64,000 nt of DNA from Dipteris shenzhenensis (Eukaryota > Polypodiophyta > Polypodiopsida > Gleicheniales). Below the pieces are notes generated by a model. That model made no database searches and was not told the origin of the DNA. It saw only the letters and a program-made list of their open reading frames with translations. Of the stretch, positions 46,500 through 58,700 are shown one piece after another (positions within the stretch are counted from its first letter, which is position 1; the number at the start of each line of letters is the position of its first letter). The position numbers and the translations under genes are program-made. Location of the stretch: assembly GCA_047967505.1 (NCBI GenBank), contig CM106538.1; one strand, written 5' to 3'.

Positions 46500-47320
46500 C
46501 TCTGGCCTCTAGATTGGCCACTTTCCCCAAAACATCGGGGATACCTCCTGCCATAGGCCTACGCGGTTCTTGCTGTCTTTCTACACCCTTGGATCCGAAG
46601 GCCTTTCGGGGTGTTGAGCAGCCACATGCCCGTCTTTTCCACATCGGAAGCATCTCCCTTCCTTCCGAAAGGTCTCAATTTGCTCAAGTGTAAAGTGAGC
46701 TCTTCCCTTACAGTGCCTCTAGTTCTGGTTCTGATTTTGTTTTCCCCTCAGTTTTTTGAGGCTGAACCTCTTTTCAAACTGAAGTGGCTTGAAAGCCTTC
46801 CTTTTTGGTAATGCTTGCTCTTTTCTAGGACGTCTTTCTTCTCCTTTTGATACGAAGATGAGTCCTTCATATTCATCATGAGTGCAATGGAAGCTAAATG
46901 CATGTGAGACATTGTATTGAGGAAGGCTCGAATATTTGGTGGCAATCTTGCCCGATACTTTCGGGGATGAGCCTTAGCTGAAATCTCTTGGAATGGGGTT
47001 GCAATATGCTTCCCAAAATCTTTGGCTAAAATAATCCACTGTTTCCCCTTCCTTCATATGAAGGCCATCCCATGCAATATGGACGTCATCCACAAACTCT
47101 TTTGGGAGAAACTGTTGATAGAAATACTTCTTAAACTTCTTCTAAGTCTTGGGAGCAGTCCCATCTACCAGCTTCACACTCCACCAAGCACTGGCTGTAT
47201 TTGTAAGGTGCAAACTCACCGTTCGGAGTTTGGACGATTCTCGATAATTTTCCTTCCCAAAAGCAAAGTCAATGTAGCTTTAGGGTACATGTCGGATGTC
47301 ATCATTAGTGAACAATGCAC
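46500..47320 (-). pseudogene. Ty3/gypsy gag remnant
   Basis: The minus strand encodes a retrotransposon gag domain: TASAWWSVKLVDGTAPKT, KKFKKYFYQQFLPKEFVDDV, WDGLHMKEGETVDYFSQRFW, then NIRAFLNTMSHMHLASIALM. In the next frame comes a C-terminal knuckle CFRCGKDGHVAAQHPE (about 46,640-46,595) whose last Cys is replaced by His. Gag proteins assemble the virus-like particle. Frameshifts and stops break it; no pol is nearby. Confidence 0.8.
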
Positions 47321-47439
47321 AAGAGATGGGATGAAGTAGCTGTGAGAGCTCCGGGAATACTAGTGAGGAATATAACATAACTTGTGTGCATAGGACTGCC
47401 AAAGCATGTTGTCTATGAGAAGAGGAGTCCATCGGTCAA

Positions 47440-48000
47440 GAAGGTTTCACCATAGGTCTTTGTAGTCGCGCTGCTAAACAAGATTTTCCACACGTGTAAC
47501 ACCATCATCCCTATCCACAAGAAAGGGGATCCCATGAGCCTAGAAAACTATAGGGCCATCATGATGGGGCATATCATGTCCAAGATTTATACCTCAGTAG
47601 TCTACACATAGGTTAACCAATTTGCAGAGCGCGAGGGCTCAGAGTTTCTGGATAGGGAAGGTTTCTCATTGATCATATGACTCTGAATGACATCCTCACA
47701 CTTAAAGGTATCATTGTGAAGGCCAGGGCAAGGAGACAGATGGTTTATTGCTGCTTTGTGGATTTTTGCAGGGCTTTTGACACAATGCCACAAGCCTACC
47801 TCATTAGACACTTAGAAGATTTGCGGTGCGGTCAAGAGATTATCTGGATAGTTTTGACACTTTATGAGACAGTTTTAGGCGAGGACGCGGGTGGCTACTC
47901 GATGGATGGAGATCAAGAGCACAATTTGGAAAAGTCAGGACTGTTTCTCCAACACGCGTGGAAACAAAATGAGGGAGCAAGCAGCATACCACACACCATG
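47440..48000 (+). pseudogene. LINE reverse transcriptase (Jockey/CR1/I-like group)
   Basis: Frames carry PIHKKGDPMSLENYRAIMMG then HIMSKIYTSVVYTQVNQFAE (about 47,511-47,630). A second block reads DILTLKGIIVKARARRQMVY then CCFVDFCRAFDTMPQAYLIR (47,689-47,808), with the motif A Asp in VDF..AFD. It differs from the L1-type RTs at 24.5 and 31.5 kb. After LYETVLG the homology ends. This is a plausible RT of the same group as the LINE 3' ends at 52.7-55.4 kb. Confidence 0.7.
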
Positions 48001-48349
48001 CTCAAAACCAATGACATTCTTGACATGAACAAGAAATGGCTGAAAACATCCTCTAACAGGCCTGCCTAACAGGTGAAAGAAAGGGTGCCACCAACCATGG
48101 TGTTGCTGCTGGTGGCAAGAAACCCCCGAACAGAACCTGACGACGCCCCACGAACCGACTCCCGATCTCCACCGAATCTTTTTCTCCACCATAGTTGACA
48201 GGAGTAATGTTGGATCCTCCAATGTCTGCAATTTTTGGACAATTAGTGATCATTTTTAAATTTTGACAATAGTTAATCTCAGCTATGATGGCTCATGTGT
48301 ACAATTGGCCGATAATTTTTTGGTTTTACCACGTGGAAACCCTGATTTG

Positions 48350-49161
48350 TGACTATATAGGTTTAGTCTGTCTTGTTTCTCTGAGAAATGCAGCGGATCT
48401 GGACAGAAATAGAGAGAGAGAGCACACCACACATGAACTGAACAAGAGAGGAGAGAGAGAGAGAGACCAAAAGAAATGCAAGGGATCCCAGGACAACCTC
48501 GAAATGGTGGGGAAAACCTCTGTTATAGATAGGTAAAGCTGCTCCACAAAGAGATGCAAACAGGTGAGGGAAGGGGGGCCTATATATAGGCAGCCTCCCC
48601 CTCCCTAGGCGGCTGCAACAAGGGGGACGACCGGCCAGCCTGAGGTGGGCCCGATCCATCTCCTCTAGGGCTGACCCCACCCTCCAGCCTACAAGGGCTG
48701 CCACACAGCCCTATAAAAGGGCTCCCCCTCTACCGTAGGTGAGCCGACTGAGGTGCCTCAGCAAACTGCCCTATAAGAGGGCTGCCATGCAGCCTATAGG
48801 GGCTGAGCACCTGCCCCTCTTCCTGACAGAGCTGCTCCAATTGGGCTGACCCCCTGCCCTCTAACAACTGCCACACAGCAAAATAGAGGGGGGCTGTCCC
48901 CCTGCTTATGGGCCAATCAAGAAGGCAAGGTGGCTGACCAACAGGTTGGCCCGCCTCAGCCTATCAAGGCCTCATAATGGCAGGTCTGGAACTCCAGGGG
49001 CAGCCAGCAGATCTGCCATACCCTACTCTACCCTCATAGTAGGCGGGCACACCCACAACACAGGCCCTCACTCAGCCTACCCTAACCTCTCACAGGGCGG
49101 GCACACCCACAAGTAAGACCCTCTCTCTACAATGTGACATCAGGAGATGTTGAGCTCCAAC
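48350..49161 (-). mobile_element. Probable solo LTR, minus strand
   Basis: On the minus strand it starts TGTTGGAGCTCAACATC at about 49,161, is GC-rich with repeated GCCCGCC and GGGCTG words, and has a TATA box CCTATATATAGGCC (about 48,592-48,579). A GA/TC-rich transcribed part follows. The 3' limit near 48,350 is uncertain and no target duplication was found. It resembles the candidate at 9,100-9,936 in layout. Confidence 0.45.
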
Positions 49162-49488
49162 AGTTCTTTATGTGTTTTTTTCACACTTGTGTACATGCTG
49201 CGCCTCCCAGATCGTGAAGAGTATCAATGAAAGGCAGCTTTTTTCTCCCTCTTTCTATTCCACCTCTCATCTCAACAAATAGTTTTTTCTTTAGTTTGGA
49301 AACATTATGTGATTCTATAATTGAAGATGATGTAAGTGAAGCAGATCCTTCAACTATGAAGAATGGTACCCCTTGTCAAACTTTGAAGAGAGTAAATTAA
49401 GTTTCTTGGACTGTGGCTTTTATGTTGTCATAGGTCTCTCATTCATGTCTTGTGCTCGGGTTTATGATTAATTTTTTGTCTCTTGCAG

Positions 49489-51283
49489 GGTTATTTCCGC
49501 TCCTGGAAAGGTGTTGCTTACAGGTGCTTATTTAGTACTTGAACGGCCTAATGCAGGGCTTGTACTTTCAACATCTGCTCGGTTCTTTGCTATAGTGAAA
49601 CCAATCTACTCTGTTCTTACTGCAGACAGTTGGGCTTGGGTAATGAGAGCTTTATTTGCTTGTTCATGCCTCCATGCTATTGTTCCTTATTTTGCTACTT
49701 TTAAAACTGGCATTTTAGTATCATTGTGTGATCTTATCACTTAGTGGTTGTCATTGCGCTTTGCAGTCTTGGTCAGATGTGAGGGTCCTGTCTCCTCAGC
49801 TTTCAAAGGAGACAACATACAAAATGTCATTGAGAAATTTCACATTACAAAAAGTCTTGCCTTTTGAGTATGTAGCAGCTCTGAAATCATTCAATTTGAA
49901 GCTCTCTGGTTTTCTTTAAATTTTTTATGATCCAGCAGATTCTGGCTGCATGAACAATAGGAAGACCACGCCATGATTAATGCCAGCTATGTTTTTCATG
50001 ATTTCAGTATTGGAAAAAGTGTAAAGCAAGTAAGAAATGTGAACAGAGATTAAATCTTTAGGCACTTGGAAGAGTCAGTTCATGCATGTTTGATATAAGA
50101 ATATGCATCCCTATCTTATGGCTCCAGAAATGTGGCATGTGTGCACTTACGCCGCTGCTGCTGCTGTTGTCCTCGATGTTCTCATATATTTTTTCTTGTG
50201 TGCACATGCACACAAGCACATGCATCAGTTTGTTAATAGTAGTATAATGCAGTATTAGTTAGGAATTACGCTTCTTGAATATAATTACTCAGAAATATGT
50301 ATATTTTTGGATGCAATTGGTATATGAAGGGAATATGTTTTTCATGGCATTTGTAGTGAAGATGGCAATGTATTTGTGGAGGAGGCATTGAGGCTAGCTG
50401 TTGCAGCCGCATGTTCTATTCATCAAGAAAATGAAACACAACATGAATTTAAGGAGCTTTTACTAAAAGGTGAGGAAGTAATCTTTCATGTTTGAACAAA
50501 TCGTTGTTTTAACAAACTGTATTTAATTGAGTTTATGACTCTGATGGAATTTGCACAATTCTCATGGGATTGTTGTCCTACATATAACATGTAAATAGAG
50601 TCGTTTTCTTAAAACTTGGTCTTTTTTGTAGCCTAAGGGATCACATGTTCTAAACCTTTAAGTCAAGAAATGGGACATAAGTAACTATCTTGACTTCCGG
50701 AATCATATGTAATGGGAGGATGGGTCAAGCAAGCTGCTGAAATTTGAATTGTGGCATTTATGCTTTAACTGTTTCCTGACCTATTTGTGCAGCTCATATC
50801 GACTGAAATTTTGGGGGCTTTTAAGTTGCTCTTGTAAGATGGGTGGTTAATTCATTCCTCCTTGTTTATTCATTGCAGTGACTTACTGTTGCAACTTGAT
50901 GTATGATGTTGACTTAAAATTTGGGCTCAATCTTATGTTTAATAAGAGATTAAGGTGCCTTTTGGAAGGAGGTATCTATTTGGACATGCTGACTCTTGGG
51001 TTGGAGGGGTTGATAAAGAAGGGTGATAAAGGAAGATGGTATACTCCTCTTTAAGAGAGTAGCATGGGAGGATTTCATTCTCTAGATCAGAGAAAAAGAT
51101 GGTTGGTTTGAGGATGAATTCCTGATCAGCGAGGCTAGTCTTTGGTACTCTTGGTCGAGAAGGGGGGACTGGTCAATAACCTCCCGTTTCTGTCCATTCT
51201 CTGTATACTCAGCCCTTCTCGCTTCCTTTCTCTCTATGCTTCATTATCTCCCTCTATGATCAACCTTGCCCTCTCTTATCTCA

Positions 51284-51326
<43 letters not shown>

Positions 51327-52663
51327 CTGCGCCTCCCTCTCTCCGCTTGCGTCTCCCCCCTAGTGCCTAGCTCCTCCCGTCTCCTTCCCGCCCCTGTCTA
51401 GCGGAGCTGCTGTAGTCACAACAGCACAGTACACAACAGCAAGGGGCGGCCCCCAGTACCAGCTCGCGGCGGTGGAAGTGTCAGCAGCAGCAGTTCGTCT
51501 CGAACTCAGGTCGCGCAGCAGGGTAGCCTTCTTTTCGCACATCATCAGGCTAAGAGAGGTACAAGAGCAACCTATCTTCAGCCCCCAGGCTGAGCTGAGC
51601 CCTGGTCTTTTAGAGACAGCGAGGGGCCCCCCAGTTATTTACAGGACATCATGGAGCCCCCAAAGGTGAAGACCTTTGTTTCAACCCCTATCAGAAAACC
51701 CTCCTACTCCGACATCGTAGCAACACCCGGTCCATACACACTGCATTAGAAGTGGAGGGTTGGCTCAGACAACATGAGCAGATATATTTTCTACAGCAGG
51801 AAGTAAGGGAGCTTAGACTTATGGTTGCAGCCCTCAGGAAGAAAGTGAAGGAGATGGAGAACAATGCCAAACAAGACATCATACACGAAGTACTACATGG
51901 AAACAGCACCTGCACCACAGTTGGTAACCAAAGTCCATGACATGGTTACCAATGAGGTCAAATCGATCAAAGAGGAAACCTCAGCAACAATGGACAGCAA
52001 AATCAACAAAAGTGAAGTATATGGAGAGGTGCAAGAACAAGAAAAAAGGACGTCTAATGCTCGATGTCTACGCATTGCAGGATTACCTGAAGATTGGCAT
52101 GAAGGGAGCCTGGCAGAAAAAATTGATAATATCATAGCAGCAACCCCTCAGATTGAATGGGACTTAAAGGATATAACCATTGTGGCTCCTATTGGGACAC
52201 AAGCTAAAGTGGTGTTCAACGACATGAAAGCAAGAATCAAGATTCTCATGCAAACAAATAAGTTGAGAGGCACCAAGGTATGGATATCAGAGGAGCTCAC
52301 CCCGATTCAGCTCAAGATGAAGTCCATAGAATTGAACAAAGTGAAGGACACTCGCAAAGAAGGGAAATGGGCTATCTACAGAGATGGAAAAGCACTTATC
52401 AAAGATTTTAAATCTAAACCCAAGGACTCACAGTTTTAAACTGATGTAATACAAGCTGACTATCTCACCTAGTATAATGTAGCTTATCTATAATAACTTT
52501 GGAAGTGGTTATATGCACTCCCAAGAGACTCTTAGTCTATAACTGATGTTTGGTGCTTACTCTTTTGGTGTGTGTGCTTTGGCTCATAGTCCCGCGAGGG
52601 CTTCTGAAGATGTTAATATATCTTTCTTTCTTTTTCTTTTTTTCTAACAGCCTTACAGCCCCC

Positions 52664-52716
<53 letters not shown>

Positions 52717-55700
52717 TGCCATGGTTAGCACTTGCATCTTCTATGGAGTTGGCACGATCTGGGGCCCGATACTGCTGGTACTTCAGACTCACTAGGTGGC
52801 TCACATCTCTTGGACTAGACATGGATAGACTGCCTCCCTTCCGATACAGCATAGATGCCCCTCATCTCGAGTTGACTCGCCACGAGCTTAGCCAGGTCAC
52901 GAGAGCAGACTTGCTGCAGCTTCATACGTATCGCACTTGGATTTATCCCACGCAGCTTCCGACGAAGATGGCCACATATCGTGACCACTTCCTTCGGATC
53001 TCAGAGGATGGATTTGTCATTCCACCAGGCTATACAGGTATCCACATGTCCCACTCACTGAGGATTGCCCTTGGCCAGCTTAGAGTCTCTTCGCATCAGC
53101 TCGAGATAGAGGCTGGTAGGATGCGGCGCATGGAGGATGGACGGCGACCAGGCCGAGAGACCAGGATTTGCCCTTGTTGCACCATGGGAGAGGTGGAGTC
53201 AGAGGAGCACTTCATTTGCAGATGCCCGCTATATTATGAGCTCAGAGGTAGATTCCACTGTCTCTTCACGGATGGCTTTGGACCTCTCTCACGAGTGATG
53301 GACTACGAGGATCAGCATTGCCTAGCTCTTTATGTCAGGGAGGCCACTATGCTTCGACAAGACTACCTCAGAGACCATCAGCACAGACCGGAGCGTGATA
53401 GAGCCCAGCCTGATAGAGCTGAGGCACACGCTATACCAGAGGACAGAGACCAGGAGGAGCACGAGGAGGTCAGAGCTCACACAGGACACATGCCTCCACC
53501 CTGTGGATGTACATATGAGATGGTTTGTAGACGCCTCAGGATCTTGTTACATAGGGGACGTACTCGCCGCTTCATCTCCAGACGATCCAGGATGATGGCA
53601 GCTTTTCGGAGGAGACTTACTCATGGAGATCTCGCCCCACCAGCCGCTCACCTCACCTTTGCTCAGATTTGTACTCTCATAGTAGGAGGCAGAGTCGATG
53701 GACAGGATTTTCAGTATTATTTTGGTTCTCAGACTCCGTGACACCTGGACTTGTATCTTTGCATTGGCATATTATACTCATCCCCCCATTTTGCACCCAG
53801 GGGCGGTTTCCTTGCATCTAGTTTACTTTGTATTTAGGCTCAGATTTGACATTATGTACTTTCACTTGCATTGTATTGCGTAGCACTTAGATGATATTCG
53901 ACGATGCCTCTTCTTTGTGGCACGTTGATTTTGTGCTATCTTGTATGCAGAGTTCTTGATGTCCCATGGGCCCATTTTGGCCTTTAGTGGACAATAATAC
54001 ACTTTCTTTCTCTCTCACTCTGGGCACCTTTCCAAATTCCTCGCCTACCCAGATCAGAGATGCCTCACGGCCTTCATTCACGAGGGGGTCCGACACAGAG
54101 AGTACTTACTCAGGCGATGGGGCTTGGCCACACCATCAGACACCTCTTAGAGCAGGATCACAGAGTTCTTCCCATCAAGTGACATTGATCGTCTAGTCTC
54201 TAGCCGCAGACGTGACAGAGACCTCGACTCGACGATCGTAACACGACACACGAGATATCGAGGGGACACATAGATCACTCTGGGGAACCTCCCGTCATTG
54301 TTTAGACCCGGGATACGTCCCACGGGAGTCACGGTGGCGTTGGTCTTGCGTCGAGCCTCCTCCAGGAGAGTGACACACGGGACCCCTTGACAGACGCCAG
54401 CATCCCATCACCGGCTATGCACCAGCCAGGGCGACATGACATACAGAGGATTCCGTTCCGCTCCAATCTTTTTTCTTTTCATTGTCATACCCAGATGTAT
54501 TTGATTATGTATGATCAGACTTAGGATTCAGCACGGGTGATGATGCTCGTTTTAGTAGCTCCACCCTTACTGTGATTTGTATCAGGTTTTCTTTCAGTCT
54601 CATAGACCCATCGGTCTTCCGAAGACTCTAATAAAATTTCTTTCTTTCTTTCTCTCTCTCATTTGACTTTGCATCCGATTTCCTTATAGTACCAGAGTTG
54701 GATGCAGCTGAGCTTGGGATAGTGAGACATTTGGATGCTTCACACATCACAGGATATGGGCGACAACTACTTGTGATGGGAGCAGTACATGATCTGTTCA
54801 TATACAATGGTCTTTAGAGATGGCCATCATCAGAGGGACTCACTTGTTTCCCACACAGGAGGAGGACAAGCACAGTGGACTACCTGATGGGCATCCCACA
54901 TGTTGGTCTACATACATGTCCATAGAGACTCATGCTCAGTCTTATATTAGCACACCTATCCCCCTTCTATATCGCAGAAACATTGCCAGGATCCGTACCA
55001 GATCTCATACATTTGCCATTGAGCAGGGAGCTTGGATACACCAGCGCAAACATGCTAGAGTCTGTATCCTTTGTGACATGCAGACAATTGAGACGGAGGC
55101 ACATGTAGCTCTACAGTGCCCTCGATATGCACATATCAAGGAGGACTACCAACAGATACCGGGGGACTCCCCTCAGTTGACATTAGTTCTCTTCACTGCC
55201 TCTCCGACAGCATTGGGATCTTTTGTCACTCGTCTTTTTACCTGTCGTCAGGAACTCATAGACTCCTGACCCCTTTCCTTGAGGAGACTCTTTTTACGTT
55301 GTATCGAGACGGGTCCCATGGGTCATTTTTTGGCCCCCCGAGGACGCTAATAAATTCTACTTCTACTTCTACTTCTATCACAGCTATCCTCAGAGGGGAC
55401 CGCGCGAGATGAGGGGTCACTCTGAACATAGCTTAGCAGGTTTAGAGATCGAGGAGATCATGCCTTACTCCGACGCCATAGTATGAGACAACCAGACACA
55501 GACTCAGATTCGAGACATTTTCACTGCTCACAGACGGCCACCACAGTGCCGGGTTTTGGGTTTCAGAGTTTCCAGTTCTTAGCCTGCTCCAGACAACAGA
55601 TAGCACATGATATGATATGATATTTTTATACATGTTTTTGCTTGAGCCATTGAGCTCTCTTCGTTCTAGCACAGTATTGCGCCCTTTAGTTTTTCTCTTC

Positions 55701-55751
55701 GGTGTCACTTTGTCCCATACGCCTGCCAGGCCTCCCATGGACGTTAATATT

Positions 55752-55782
<31 letters not shown>

Positions 55783-58700
55783 CTCTCTCTCTCTCTCTTT
55801 CTCTGTTGACCATTCTCTCTTGACTCCCTTGGCTTTGCCCATACTCTTGGATCCCCCTCACATCCTCTTCAAACACCTCCTACTTGCTCCACTCCAAAGC
55901 CCCCTTGGCTCACCCGTACAAGCCTGAGATCCCCCTTCTCCTCTCCGACCCCCTCCCTTGGCTCACTTGTAGAAGCTCCAAGCACCCACAATAGCCATCA
56001 CTCACTTGGCAACCAACCATTACCATAGGCCTCTAATTCATTGGGATGGTCAATGATAGCGGCATGGGAGGTGTTAAAGGGAATCTGGAAGATCATTCAC
56101 GTGTACAAGCGAGGACTTGAAGACCTCTTGTATAGGGTGACGAGAAGAGGAGGGATGACTAGAAGACCTCTTGTATAGCTAACCAAAAGAGGGCTTGTAC
56201 AAGGGATTACGTGAAGACTTGTTCAGGGGTGGATTTGAAGAGACCTTGTTGAAGGGCTCACCTAAAGGCCTCTTGTATAGGGTGACCATAAGAGACCTTG
56301 TACAAGGGATGATAGAGGAGTTCTTGTACAAGGGACGACTTGAAGACCTCTTGTATAGGGTGACCAGAAGAGTTCTTGTACATGGGATGACCTGAAGATC
56401 TCTTGTACAAGGTGACCAGAAGAGACCTTATACAAGGTGATTGTCATGACAAGAGAAACCACTAATCCGTGATTAGTAGACATTAGAACATTATTATATA
56501 TTATATGCCAATGGTGTAATAGGTATTTGTATTTATCATGGACATCGACCAAGTTGTTATGGTAGTGGATCATTTGAGTAGATAGGGCTAGTTGAGATGG
56601 AGCCACTGCTTTAGACAGCATTAAATTTTAGACATTTAACACTTATTCTATTAATAAAGATGTTGCACCCATGTGTCTAGGTCCTAGGGGCAATAGGAAG
56701 AGAAGGGTGCATTAAGGTGCATTGAATTGTAGATGCATGGGTGATAGGCTAAGGGATAGGTGTAAATGGGAAGATGAAACTTGAGTGAACTCAAGGGACA
56801 TTAATGAAAGGGTATCATGCTTCATTGTGAATATCACGTAGCATTCTTTATTCACCTCATTCATCCACCATCTCTCTCCCACCTTGCATTTAGATCGAAA
56901 AGAGAAACAAGCTCTCTCACGAGGGCGCTCTTTTCCCATTGGAGGGCCAATTGGCATTCAAATTCTGCATGCATTCTGCACATTTGCATTCTTGAAAATC
57001 CACATTTGGTATTAGAGTGGCAACAATCTACGATCGGGACAGGAAGAGGAAGAGACAGGTCAAGGGAGAGAGGCAACATGTGGGGTGAAGGCATGCACGG
57101 ACAAAGAGTGTACGGCCAGGGAGCGCACGGCACAGAGGCACAGACAGGCAGCGTAGCGCAAAGTAGAGGAAAAACGTACGGGCGACGGCGGGGGGGCACA
57201 CGAGAGGGCTTTGCACAAGCCGCACGTGCGACGGATGGAGAACACGAACCAATAAAGTCTGTTCGAGTTTTTGGATTCCACGATTTGCGAATTTAAATTG
57301 GCTTCAAGCCTTGCATTTCCGAAGCAAATCTAATCCGGGTACCTTTTTTCCAAGCGAACATAGAATTTCGGAGGGTCTAAGGTAAGGGTCTTCTCTAAAT
57401 TTTTCTCTCTTTGGACGAGGAACATGACATCCTAACAAGGTGACTCCGACACCTTGGTGTGAAGGAACCCTTAAAACCCTTAAACCGTGAGGAAAAGAGA
57501 CCCCCCTTTTTCTCCCCAACGGGAAGTCAGATTGGAACAAGATTTTAAGGGGGTGATCCACCCACCAAGTACCCTTAATAAGGGTGTCTAGAGCTCCAAT
57601 CCACTCATAACAAGTAGCCCAAACCGAGTATACCAGTTTACAGCAGAAAAACAAGAAGAAGAGCCCAAAAGAGAAGAAAGAAGAGCTCATTTCAGGCTGT
57701 TTTTTTGACACAAACAAAGCTAGAGTCGGATAAGTACCACCAAGTCTATAACACTTGATTTTTGTTGTAAAATAAACCCCTCTTCTGAAATTACAGCAAG
57801 TCATTTTCTCCCTTGTATTACTAAAAGAAAAGAATGGAAGGGGAAGGGAGATTTAATAATGAACTTGTCCTTTTTCCTCCACTACCAAAAGGGGATAGGG
57901 AGAGAACACCGTCACCTCCTTCTGAAGAGGATAGTTTAGATGAGAGTTACACACATCTTAAATATGATAACCCACGAATAGAATTACCTTCGTCTCTCCT
58001 TCAAGAAACTCTTGATAGGGAGTTCTTCTTTAGAAATGAAGGGAGAAACAAGTCCATCCAAGAGAGCAAGGCGCTGAGTTTACGCCTTGAACTCAAAATC
58101 CCATACACATGGATTATAATCCAAGTGCAAGAGGAGAGAGGAGTCTCTTGTTGATAAGGTGGTTTCTCAGCTTAGTAAAATGATTGAACAGTCCATTATG
58201 ACTAATACATCATGGCGTGCATGAAAAAAACTCCCCAAGAAGAGGTATAAAATGCCAAGGCTGAGACTGAAAATGCCATCTCAACTCTGTGGAAGACTCA
58301 GAGAAGAAGGGGGAGTCCCTCCATTCCCTGAGGAAAGCAGTCCTCCTAGCAGAAGTTGCTTGAGAGGACCCCTGCATACCTCCCCAGATGGCCATCAATG
58401 TATGTATAGTGTCTGTCCATATACTGGCCATAGTCTGAGAGGGGTGAACCTGGGAACCCTCCAATGCCTCTGTGCACTTGGCTCTCTAGATATGCCACGT
58501 TGATATACTTGCTAGTATCTCCCAAGAAGAGTCCACCGAGGTATACACAACCCTTAAGGATGAGGTAGGAACATCGTCTAGAGAACGTGGCTCAATCAAG
58601 CGTCGTTTGATAGCTATAGCCCATGATGAGTCATGCCTCTAAAAGAAGACTTGAGGTCCCGAAAGGGAAAGCCAAGCAATTGAGCCCCAAGTCATGAAGA

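Noticed and set aside
52716-53741. Possible host zinc-finger gene
   Set aside because: The domain order, the adjacent LINE 3' end and the diverged copy at 21,345-21,797 show it is the end of a LINE ORF2.
55442-55876. 144-codon minus frame with Glu/Arg/Lys runs
   Set aside because: Its long charged runs are the reverse reading of (TTTC)n and (TC)n.
57028-57296. Overlapping open frames on both strands after the LTR at 56.7 kb
   Set aside because: GC-rich stretch with few stops in any frame; no domain on either strand.
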